The notes below the pieces were generated by a model, which was given only the letters and a program-made list of their open reading frames with translations, was not told the DNA's origin and did no database searches. This document shows positions 57,807 to 64,000 of a stretch of 64,000 bases of DNA, piece after piece (position 1 is the stretch's first letter; each line of letters begins with the position of its first letter). The translations under genes were made by a program, and so were the position numbers. This stretch comes from Kiloniellales bacterium (GTDB taxonomy: Bacteria; Pseudomonadota; Alphaproteobacteria; Kiloniellales; JAKSBE01): contig JASJBF010000026.1 in the NCBI GenBank assembly GCA_030066685.1, positions 1-64,000 of the forward strand. Direction: 5' to 3'.

Positions 57807-59033
57807 ATGCCCCACGATCGACTGGAGAAGCTGCTGGCCGCGCAGGTCGCGGACCTCGACCGGTCCGGGCCCCTCAAGGGACGGGAGGCCGTGATCCTCG
57901 GCGTGGTCCCGCCGCGGGACGGCAAGGGCCCGCGCTACCTGCTGCAGGGCCAGGGCGATCGGCCCTTCCTGCGCATGAACGCCAACAGCTATCTTGGCCT
58001 GACCTTCCACGAAGAGGTCATGGCCGCCGAGGAGGCCGCGGTCCGGCGCTACGGCACCGGGCCCGGGGCGGTGCGCTTCATCAGCGGCACCTGGGAGCCC
58101 CACGTCGCGCTCGAGGCTCGCCTCGCCGCCTTCCACGGCCGCGAGGCGGCGATGATCTTCAGCTCCGCCTACGCCACCATCCTGGGCGTGCTGACGCCCC
58201 TGATCACCAAGGAGACCGCGGTGATCAGCGACGAGCTCAACCACAACTGCATCATCAACGCGATCCGCATGTCGCAGCCGGCGGAAAAGCACATCTACCG
58301 CCACCTCGACATGGCGGAGCTGGACCTGAGCCTCAAGGCGGCGAGCCGGGCCTGCCGCCGCGCCATCGTCGTGACCGACGGCATCTTCTCCATGCGCGGC
58401 GATCACGCCCCGCTGGAGCGGATCATGGAGCTGGCCCGGGCGCACGACGCCGACTTCGCGGAGAACGTCCTGGTCGTGGTCGACGACTCCCACGGCGTCG
58501 GCGCCTTCGGCGAGACCGGCCGCGGCACCGAGGAGCACACCGCCTGCCGGCCCGCCGACCTGCTGGTCGCGACCCTGGGCAAGGCCTTCGGGGTCAACGG
58601 CGGCTACGTCGCTGCCGGCCGGGCGGTGATCGACTACCTGCGCGAGACCTCGCCCTGCTACATCTATTCCAACCCGATCACACCGGGCGAGGCGGCCGCC
58701 GCCAAGGTCGCGGTCGACATCGTCGACAGCCCGGCCGGCCGCGCGCTGCTCGACCGATTGCGGGCCATGACCCGACGCTTCGATGCCGGCCTCAACGCGC
58801 TCGGCTTCGAGACCATCCCCGGCGAGCATCCCGTGGTGCCGCTGATGGTGCGCGACACCGCGCGCACCTCGGCCCTGGTCACCCACCTGCGGAACCACGG
58901 GGTCCTGGCGACCGGCCTCAACTATCCCGTCGTGCCCCGCGGCGACGAGGAGATCCGCTTCCAGATCTCCGCCGACCACACCGAGGCCGACATCGACGAG
59001 GCCCTGGAGGTACTGCGGCAATTCCCCGGCTGA
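57807..59033 (+). CDS. kbl: Glycine C-acetyltransferase (2-amino-3-ketobutyrate CoA ligase)
   Basis: 408-aa PLP enzyme of the alpha-oxoamine synthase family that cleaves 2-amino-3-oxobutanoate with CoA to glycine and acetyl-CoA. NSYLGLTFHEEV, VVDDSHGVGAFGETGRGTEE, and the PLP-lysine in TLGKAFGVNGGYVAAG. ATG 57807 with GAGAGGAGAC upstream. Its last 57 bp have a diverged second copy at 60310-60366. Confidence 0.94.
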   Translation: MPHDRLEKLLAAQVADLDRSGPLKGREAVILGVVPPRDGKGPRYLLQGQGDRPFLRMNANSYLGLTFHEEVMAAEEAAVRRYGTGPGAVRFISGTWEPHVALEARLAAFHGREAAMIFSSAYATILGVLTPLITKETAVISDELNHNCIINAIRMSQPAEKHIYRHLDMAELDLSLKAASRACRRAIVVTDGIFSMRGDHAPLERIMELARAHDADFAENVLVVVDDSHGVGAFGETGRGTEEHTACRPADLLVATLGKAFGVNGGYVAAGRAVIDYLRETSPCYIYSNPITPGEAAAAKVAVDIVDSPAGRALLDRLRAMTRRFDAGLNALGFETIPGEHPVVPLMVRDTARTSALVTHLRNHGVLATGLNYPVVPRGDEEIRFQISADHTEADIDEALEVLRQFPG

Positions 59034-59334
59034 GCGGCCGGAACCGGCTTCAAGCAGATCGAACAAGGCCTTCGTGGCGGAAGAGAAGGGGCGGCAACAA
59101 GCCGCGCCGTGGCGCGTCTGGGTGGTCTTTTATTTCTCCGACTTCTACATTTTTGGCTCGACGGTGATTTATTATTTACAATATCAAAATGTATATAACT
59201 TCTTTGTGAATTGGTCTCTTTGTTAATCAGTATATCTTCAAAGTTTATTTGGGCGCGAGCGGTGCGATCTTGCCGCCCGGCGTTCACGCGACCGAATCGG
59301 GTGGCGGATAAGTCGAGCTGATTGGAGGACGATC
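59034..59334. other. AT-rich intergenic island, about 300 bp
   Basis: Positions about 59125-59250 are strikingly AT-rich for this genome (stretch around GATTTATTATTTACAATATC), with no gene. It may hold the promoter of the PilJ-domain gene or be foreign DNA. It lies inside a segment flanked by direct repeats of the kbl 3' end. Confidence 0.5.
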
Positions 59335-60300
59335 ATGGCCAGGGCAGCGGGGGCCCCAAAGTTGATCAGCCTAGCGCTTGCGGGGATTGTCTCAGCGAAC
59401 CTTGCCTGCAGCACCCCAGGCCTCGGCCACGCCGGGCAAGTGGTCCCCTTGGCACCGGCGGACATCGAGGGCCAGGCCCGGGACGGCCTGAAGGTCGCCA
59501 GCGAACTGAACATCGCGCGGAACCTGCGGGCGCTCGAAATGGCGAGCGCGCTGCAAGCGCTGTCTCAGACCATGACCATCCGTTCGCTCCTCGCGGCTCT
59601 GTCGATCGACAAGGAGCCCAACATCTCGGCCTTGGCGGCGGAGCACGACCGTTTCGACCGGATCATCAAAGGCATGCGCCACGGCGATTTGGAGCTGGGG
59701 CTCGGAAGGGCCGTAAACCCGGAGATCCTCAAGAAACTCGCGCGGCTGGAGAAGGAGTGGTCGATCTTCGGCCCCGTGGCGCGCAAGATCGTCAAGAACG
59801 GCAAGGTCTCGAAGCGAAATGTCGCGATCGTGGCCGAATGCATCAAACCCCTGGCGGAGGGGACGCGGGAATTGATCGAGGTCGTCCAGTACTACGTCAC
59901 CGGCGGCCGAACCTTCTCGCTCCTGACTTCGATGATCAGCGCGACCGAAGCGCAGCACGCGCTGGTCAGCGAGATGGCCGCCGGCTATCTGCTGATCGCC
60001 TACGGCCACAAGCCCGCGTACTACCGGGGCCTGCTTCGGGATCAGATGGCGCATTTCGACCAAACCCTGAACGGACTGCTGGTCGGCGACAGCGGCCTCC
60101 AGCTTCTGCCCGCGCCGACCTCGACTCTCGCGCGGCGATTCCGCGGCGCCATCAGGCTCTGGAGAGCGCATCGCCCTGTGCTGCGCGCGGTGGCCGAAGG
60201 CGGCGAGGTCGATCGCGAGACCATCCCCGATTTCATGCGGTTGAACGACGCTCTGGCCGCCGAGATCGACAAGGCCAGCGAACTCTACAAGAGCATCTGA
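59335..60300 (+). CDS. PilJ-type (chemotaxis-transducer N-terminal-like) domain protein, exported
   Basis: 321-aa protein with a signal-peptide-like N-terminus (LISLALAGIVSANLACSTPG, cleavage near GHA). Two helical repeats with the type-IV-pili methyl-accepting transducer N-terminal pattern (NIARNLRALEMASALQALSQ; HDRFDRIIKGMRHGDLELGL; NPEILKKLARLEKEWSIFGP) suggest a stand-alone periplasmic sensory domain. No HAMP or signalling domain follows. ATG 59335 has GGAGG upstream. It lies between the AT island and the kbl fragment, so it may have been brought in with a duplication. Confidence 0.75.
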   Translation: MARAAGAPKLISLALAGIVSANLACSTPGLGHAGQVVPLAPADIEGQARDGLKVASELNIARNLRALEMASALQALSQTMTIRSLLAALSIDKEPNISALAAEHDRFDRIIKGMRHGDLELGLGRAVNPEILKKLARLEKEWSIFGPVARKIVKNGKVSKRNVAIVAECIKPLAEGTRELIEVVQYYVTGGRTFSLLTSMISATEAQHALVSEMAAGYLLIAYGHKPAYYRGLLRDQMAHFDQTLNGLLVGDSGLQLLPAPTSTLARRFRGAIRLWRAHRPVLRAVAEGGEVDRETIPDFMRLNDALAAEIDKASELYKSI

Positions 60301-60309
60301 CCGCGCCCG

Positions 60310-60366
60310 GATCTCCGCCGACCACAGGGACGCCGACATCGACGAGGCCCTGGAGGCGCTGCGGCA
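60310..60366 (+). pseudogene. Duplicated 3'-end fragment of kbl
   Basis: 57 bp matching the kbl 3' end at 58964-59020 in 52 of 57 positions. In frame it would read like the Kbl C-terminus (ISADHRDADIDEALEALR). It has no upstream gene body and is a relic. The two copies form direct repeats around the AT island and the PilJ-domain gene. Confidence 0.85.
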
Positions 60367-60403
60367 TCCCTTGGAAAAAGTCCGGTGCGCGTTCTCTTCG
60401 ACG

Positions 60404-60976
60404 TCAGTCGTCGAAATCGTCCCGATCGTCATCGGACGCGCCGAGGGCAAAGACCTGGCCGCGGACTTCGCCGGCCGGATTCGCCTCGGCGTGGACGTTC
60501 AGATAGATGAGCCCGTCCAGAACGGCGGCGAACAGGGACGCGATGTTGTTGATCGCCACGCCGCAGTTTGGATTTGCCGCGAAGTCAACGGGTTCGATGT
60601 CGAGGTTGCCGAGCCGACCGCGGGCCAGAAGGCCGTCCACGTCGATGCCACCCGGACCGCCGACGGGCGCGACGTTGAACAGGAAAGCGACGACCGGGCC
60701 GTTGACGCCGGCCCGCGCGCAGTGCAGATGCGCCTGCGTGATCTTTTCACCGTCGAAAACCCGCAGCTTGAAGCGCAGCGACGAGAGGTCTTCGGCGAAG
60801 TCGAGCTTCAAGGTGGCGCTCGTGTCGGTCAAGACGCCGCCGGGCGGCTGGATTTCCTGAGCGCCGCTAGCGACGGTCTTGAATCTGAACGCGCTGCGGT
60901 CGTCACGATCTGCAACTGCGGCCGTCGAGAAGGCGACGGCGGCGGCGAGGACGACCAGGCTTGCTCGGAGTCCCAT
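60404..60976 (-). CDS. CHRD-domain exported protein
   Basis: 190-aa protein with a signal peptide (about 1-22, SLVVLAAAVAFSTAAVA) and a CHRD (chordin-type) beta domain: FRFKTVASGAQEIQPP, ITQAHLHCARAGVNGPVVAF and GLIYLNVHAEANPAGEVRGQ. Bacterial CHRD proteins are secreted or periplasmic, of unknown function. The C-terminus is very acidic (ASDDDRDDFDD). Convergent with the PilJ-domain gene. Confidence 0.88.
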   Translation of the reverse strand: MGLRASLVVLAAAVAFSTAAVADRDDRSAFRFKTVASGAQEIQPPGGVLTDTSATLKLDFAEDLSSLRFKLRVFDGEKITQAHLHCARAGVNGPVVAFLFNVAPVGGPGGIDVDGLLARGRLGNLDIEPVDFAANPNCGVAINNIASLFAAVLDGLIYLNVHAEANPAGEVRGQVFALGASDDDRDDFDD

Positions 60977-61323
60977 CGGTGTTCCTCCCTCGTGTCGGAA
61001 CAGGTTTCTTGCGCGCGCCGAGAAGGGCTTCCACTTCAGATCCGAAAATCATGTCCGAAGCATGCTCGGCACACGATACACGGGATGGTTGTCGCCTCGG
61101 CCTCGCTGCGCAAGTCACTTTTCCGTGTCCATCGCCACGGTCCGATCGAGCATCCCGCGGCCCAGCGCGACGGGCCCGCGCTTCGGTCCCGGTCACCCGC
61201 CTCCGGACCGACGGCGTCCCGGCGGCCGGCCCCTGTCGATTGTCGCACAGACCCGATCCCTGCGCGGTGCTAGGCTCTCGATCCCGGTCGTCGATGATCG
61301 CGGGACAAGAGGAGGGGAACGCC
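60977..61323. other. Intergenic region, about 350 bp, divergent promoters
   Basis: No supported gene between the CHRD gene (minus) and the molybdopterin-oxidoreductase-like gene (plus). The right end contains the strong ribosome binding site AGAGGAGGGGAACGCC. No other structure recognised. Confidence 0.5.
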
Positions 61324-61881
61324 ATGCTGTCGCGCTTGGCGCTGATTGCAGCGCTTTGTGTCTGCTTGGTCGCATCCCATGATCGGGCCAAGGCCGCCGA
61401 GGAAGACGGCGCCGTCCTGGTCACGGTGACGGGAAAGCTGGGCAAGACCAACAGGGGTGCCGCGGATCCCTTCCTCGATGCCTTCTTCGCCTACCACGAG
61501 GTCTCCTTCGAGGCGGCCTATGCCTTCGACCGCAGCGAGCTGGCCGCCCTTGGCATGGAGGAGCTGACCCTGAGCTACCCGAGCTGGCCGAAGGCTCCGG
61601 TCACGCTGCGCGGGCCGTCTCTCGCTGCGGTCCTGGACCGGGTGCAGGCGCAGGGCAAGTCGGTGAAGATCCAGGCCCTGGATGGCTACGCCGTCCAGTT
61701 CGAGATCGAGACCCTGCGCAAGGGGCGCTTCATCCTCGCCATCGAAGGCGACGGCCGGCCCCTGGCCATCGGCGGGCGCGGCCCGGCCTGGCTCGCCTTT
61801 CCCCCGGGCAGCTATCCGGACCAGCCAAAGGACAGCGACAAGAAACTCGTCTGGTCGGTCTTCCACATCGCCGTCGAATAG
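61324..61881 (+). CDS. Molybdopterin-dependent-oxidoreductase-like exported protein
   Basis: 185-aa exported protein (signal peptide about 1-24, ALCVCLVASHDRAKA). The mature part matches the short oxidoreductase molybdopterin-binding-like proteins: VTVTGKLGKTN, FDRSELAALGMEELTLSYPS, LRGPSLAAVLDRVQ, ALDGYAVQFEIE and GRGPAWLAFPPGS. The Mo-coordinating Cys of sulfite oxidases is not obvious, so catalysis is uncertain. ATG 61324 is fixed by AGGAGGGG upstream. Confidence 0.78.
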   Translation: MLSRLALIAALCVCLVASHDRAKAAEEDGAVLVTVTGKLGKTNRGAADPFLDAFFAYHEVSFEAAYAFDRSELAALGMEELTLSYPSWPKAPVTLRGPSLAAVLDRVQAQGKSVKIQALDGYAVQFEIETLRKGRFILAIEGDGRPLAIGGRGPAWLAFPPGSYPDQPKDSDKKLVWSVFHIAVE

Positions 61882-61915
61882 GCGCGAGCCGTGTTCGGCT
61901 GGCAGGACTGCCGGC

Positions 61916-62311
61916 TCAGCCGGCGGTCACCGCCGTCAGGTTCATGAGCACCAAGAACCCCGGCTTCGGGAGTTCGCGCGCGCCGATGACGGTCCGGGCC
62001 GGGCGATGCTCGCCCATGACCGAGACATAGGCCTCGTTCATCCTCTCGAAGTCGCGCATCTCCTTCAGGAACACCTGGATATGGACGACGTGAGCCAAAT
62101 CGGAGCCGACCGATTTCAACATCGAATCGAAGGAGTTCAGGATCCTGACGGTCTGGGAGAACACGTCGTCTCCCGCCAGCCGGCCCGTGTCCGGCTCGAC
62201 GCCGCCGACGCCTCCGATCGTGATGAAATCGCCGACCTTCGCAACATGGCTATAGGGCCCGATCAGCGGGGGGCTATCGGGCGGCGTCAGCGTCTCGACC
62301 TTCGGCGCCAT
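61916..62311 (-). CDS. RidA/YjgF-family protein (second copy in the window)
   Basis: 131-aa RidA-type protein: PPLIGPYSHVAKVGDFITIG, DVFSQTVRILNSFDSMLKSV, HVVHIQVFLKEMRDFERMNE and the terminal RPARTVIGARELPKPGFLV with the conserved Arg. The ATG at 62311 is preferred; a TTG two codons upstream is possible. It stands alone, convergent with the preceding gene. General enamine/imine deaminase role. Confidence 0.88.
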   Translation of the reverse strand: MAPKVETLTPPDSPPLIGPYSHVAKVGDFITIGGVGGVEPDTGRLAGDDVFSQTVRILNSFDSMLKSVGSDLAHVVHIQVFLKEMRDFERMNEAYVSVMGEHRPARTVIGARELPKPGFLVLMNLTAVTAG

Positions 62312-62436
62312 CTCCAACCTCGCAAAAGAGTCCGCAGATTGCTATCCCGAACAAGACGGATGTGACAGAAGGCCGGGAATTGCCGAGGGTTCCTGCCTCT
62401 ATGGGAAGGTTCGCTTCGGATGCGATGGGCCGACTC

Positions 62437-63210
62437 CTAGCCCACCGGCTCGCCTTCGCCCTTCGCCAGGGCGGTCAGTCTGGCCGGGTCGGACAGCAGG
62501 ATGTGACGGGGGTCGGCCATCTCGATCAGGCCGCGGTCCTTCAGGGCCGTGAAGGCGCGGCTCACCGATTCCACCGTAAGGCCGAGGTACTGGGCGATCA
62601 CCTCGCGGTCCATGGCGAGGTCGACGCGCGCGGCCTTCTCCCCGGCCGCGCCCTGATGGTCTCGGATCTCCAGAAGGAAGGCGGCCAAGCGCTCCAGCTT
62701 TGACTTGGCCAGGATCACCAACAGGTGCGCCCGCATCCGCGCCATGCTCCGCTCGGCCAGGTCGAGCAGGCAGCGGTGAACCTCGGGCTGGGCCTGCGCG
62801 AAGCGGTCCAGCGATTCCCACGGCAGGGTCCAGAGCGTCGAGGGCACCAGGGTCCGCGCGGTCACCGGCGAGCGCCCCTCCTCGGTCGATGCGGCCAGCA
62901 GGTCGCCGGGAAAGCACCAGCCAACCATCTGCTCGCCCTGGCCCGGCTTGGATTGGTAGAGCGCGACCAGCCCGCGCTCGAGGATCATCAACTCAGGCAG
63001 GACGTCGCCTTCCCGGGCGAGGGCGCAGCCGACGGGTGCCTGCTTCCCCTGCAACAACGCGCCCAAGCGCGCCGCCGCGGGCTCGCCGAGGTGCGTGCCG
63101 AAGAGCCGCAGGCCGGACTCGCAGGCGCCGGGCCCGCTAACGGCCCCGACCTTCGCGGCCCCTTTCGTTCGGTCCTCCAATGACTCCGGTCCCACAGCGG
63201 CAGCCCCCAT
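62437..63210 (-). CDS. Crp/Fnr-family transcriptional regulator
   Basis: 257-aa regulator: cyclic-nucleotide-binding-like beta roll (REGDVLPELMILERGLVALY, GWCFPGDLLAAS) and C-terminal HTH DREVIAQYLGLTVESVSRAF, whose ESVSR recognition helix is of the FNR class that reads TTGAT half-sites. The N-terminal Cys cluster of oxygen-sensing FNR is not present (only isolated Cys), so it is more like FixK/DNR. A perfect FNR box lies 43 bp upstream, pointing to autoregulation. Confidence 0.9.
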   Translation of the reverse strand: MGAAAVGPESLEDRTKGAAKVGAVSGPGACESGLRLFGTHLGEPAAARLGALLQGKQAPVGCALAREGDVLPELMILERGLVALYQSKPGQGEQMVGWCFPGDLLAASTEEGRSPVTARTLVPSTLWTLPWESLDRFAQAQPEVHRCLLDLAERSMARMRAHLLVILAKSKLERLAAFLLEIRDHQGAAGEKAARVDLAMDREVIAQYLGLTVESVSRAFTALKDRGLIEMADPRHILLSDPARLTALAKGEGEPVG

Positions 63211-63251
63211 GACAGGGAGCCTAGACCCTAATGCCTTCCGGGGCGCGGCGA

Positions 63252-63267
63252 CTTGATTTGCGTCAAG
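63252..63267. promoter_or_regulatory. FNR/FixK-type box
   Basis: CTTGATTTGCGTCAAG at 63252-63267 is the consensus TTGAT-N4-GTCAA palindrome of FNR/FixK/DNR regulators. It lies 43 bp upstream of the Crp/Fnr-family gene and about 250 bp upstream of the divergent binding-protein gene. Autoregulation is the most likely role. Confidence 0.8.
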
Positions 63268-63517
63268 TATGGGCCCTTCCTGGCGGGCCCCCGGCGCTAC
63301 AACCTAAGGCGCATGCGACTCGGCTTGACCCCGAAAACCGGCGCTCTAACATGACTTGGCGCCGCGGAATCCCGACCGGACGGTCGCTCGAAACAACGCC
63401 GGGTTGCGGTGCCGCGCCGGCCCCGGGAGAGGGCCGAAGCCGGATCGCGCCGTCGCGGCCAGGACAAGAACCGGACCAAGCAAGAACCAGAACAAGATCG
63501 AGAGGGAGGCAAGACAG

Positions 63518-64000
63518 ATGATTCGCAAGGCTTTGCTGGCCGGGGGCTTGGCCCTCGGCACGATCTCGCTCGGCGCCGTGGGCGCGGCGGGCGCCGGCGA
63601 CTACGACGGCGTGACGGTTAACGTCATGACCTTCACCGGCCCGCAGATCGCCGAGCCCCTGCAGCGCCGCGCGCCCGACTTCGAGAAGCTGACCGGCGCC
63701 AAGATCAACGTCATCACGGTGCCCTTCTCGGACCTCTACACCAAGCTGCTGACCGACTGGGCGACCGGCACCAACTCCGTCGACGCCGCGGTCTTCGCCC
63801 CGCAGTGGATGGTCGACTACGTGGGCCCCGGCTACCTGGAGGACCTCACCGACAAGGTCGCGGCCGACTCCGCGCTGGCGGTCGACGACATCGCGCCCTT
63901 CTTCCGCGAGTTCTCGCAGCAGTTCAACGGCCGGACCTACCTGATCACCCTGGATGGCGATTTCCAGATGGTCTACTACCGCAGCGACCTCTTCCAGGAG
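63518..64000 (+). CDS. ABC transporter extracellular solute-binding protein (sugar type), 5' part
   Basis: The first 161 residues of a family-1 extracellular solute-binding protein. Signal peptide about 1-27 (LLAGGLALGTISLGAVGAAG), then VTVNVMTFTGPQIAEPLQRR, FEKLTGAKINVITVPFSDLY, and GRTYLITLDGDFQMVYYRSD, which is typical of carbohydrate or polyol binding proteins. ATG 63518 with GAGAGGGAGGCAAGACAG upstream. The gene continues past the window, so the transporter genes should follow. Confidence 0.9.
   Translation, partial: MIRKALLAGGLALGTISLGAVGAAGAGDYDGVTVNVMTFTGPQIAEPLQRRAPDFEKLTGAKINVITVPFSDLYTKLLTDWATGTNSVDAAVFAPQWMVDYVGPGYLEDLTDKVAADSALAVDDIAPFFREFSQQFNGRTYLITLDGDFQMVYYRSDLFQE

Overview
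The window is GC-rich, densely packed chromosomal DNA typical of an alphaproteobacterium. The many liv-type ABC operons, aerobic CoA-dependent aromatic catabolism, a quinohemoprotein amine dehydrogenase locus, OpgH/OpgC and an FNR-type box fit a Rhodospirillales-like free-living heterotroph. That placement is inferred from gene content, not from a marker gene. I see no rRNA, tRNA, CRISPR array, prophage or complete insertion sequence. || Layout. 1-1311: 5' part of an Orn/Lys/Arg decarboxylase. 1768-14337 (minus strand): one long operon for 2-aminobenzoate (anthranilate) breakdown by the CoA/monooxygenase route (abmA, SDR, MarR regulator, enoyl-CoA hydratase, acyl-CoA dehydrogenase, abmG), followed by a five-gene liv-type ABC importer and a RidA-family imine/enamine deaminase. 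14475-19857: tyrosinase-like copper protein, a small hypothetical protein, an M43-type metalloprotease and a 3-hydroxybutyrate-oligomer hydrolase. 19981-26209 (minus): a second liv-type operon with an extra, signature-less ABC ATPase and an SDR, divergent from an RpiR-type regulator. 27532-31753: acetylpolyamine-amidohydrolase-like protein, an EEP-family hydrolase, and pseudouridine kinase plus glycosidase. 32108-42199: a complete quinohemoprotein amine dehydrogenase locus (qhpR, A, D, C, B, F, E, G). 42363-45544: opgH-opgC for periplasmic glucans. || 46028-54964 holds the least understood block. It has a CDP-alcohol phosphatidyltransferase fused to a YceI domain, an FkbM methyltransferase, a medium-chain dehydrogenase, a 6-pyruvoyl-tetrahydropterin-synthase-like protein lacking key residues, a GT4 glycosyltransferase, a second methyltransferase, a stand-alone RibD reductase domain, a GTP cyclohydrolase II and a creatininase-family protein. 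This looks like a dedicated pathway turning a GTP-derived pyrimidine or pterin into a methylated, glycosylated and perhaps lipid-linked product. The end product is unknown. After it come manC (GDP-mannose), tdh-kbl (threonine to glycine), a PilJ-domain protein next to a duplicated kbl 3' end, a CHRD protein, a molybdopterin-oxidoreductase-like protein, a second RidA protein, a Crp/Fnr regulator with a consensus FNR box, and the start of a sugar-type ABC binding protein. || Intergenic DNA carries several repeat families. The most striking is a 117-bp, two-hairpin element bounded by CTAG, with three complete copies (29718, 31750, 51599) and two degenerate ones. One copy is nested inside another repeat whose uninterrupted version lies at 55082-55151. 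This shows directly that the element inserts at CTAG, and all three complete copies sit on a gene's TAG stop codon.
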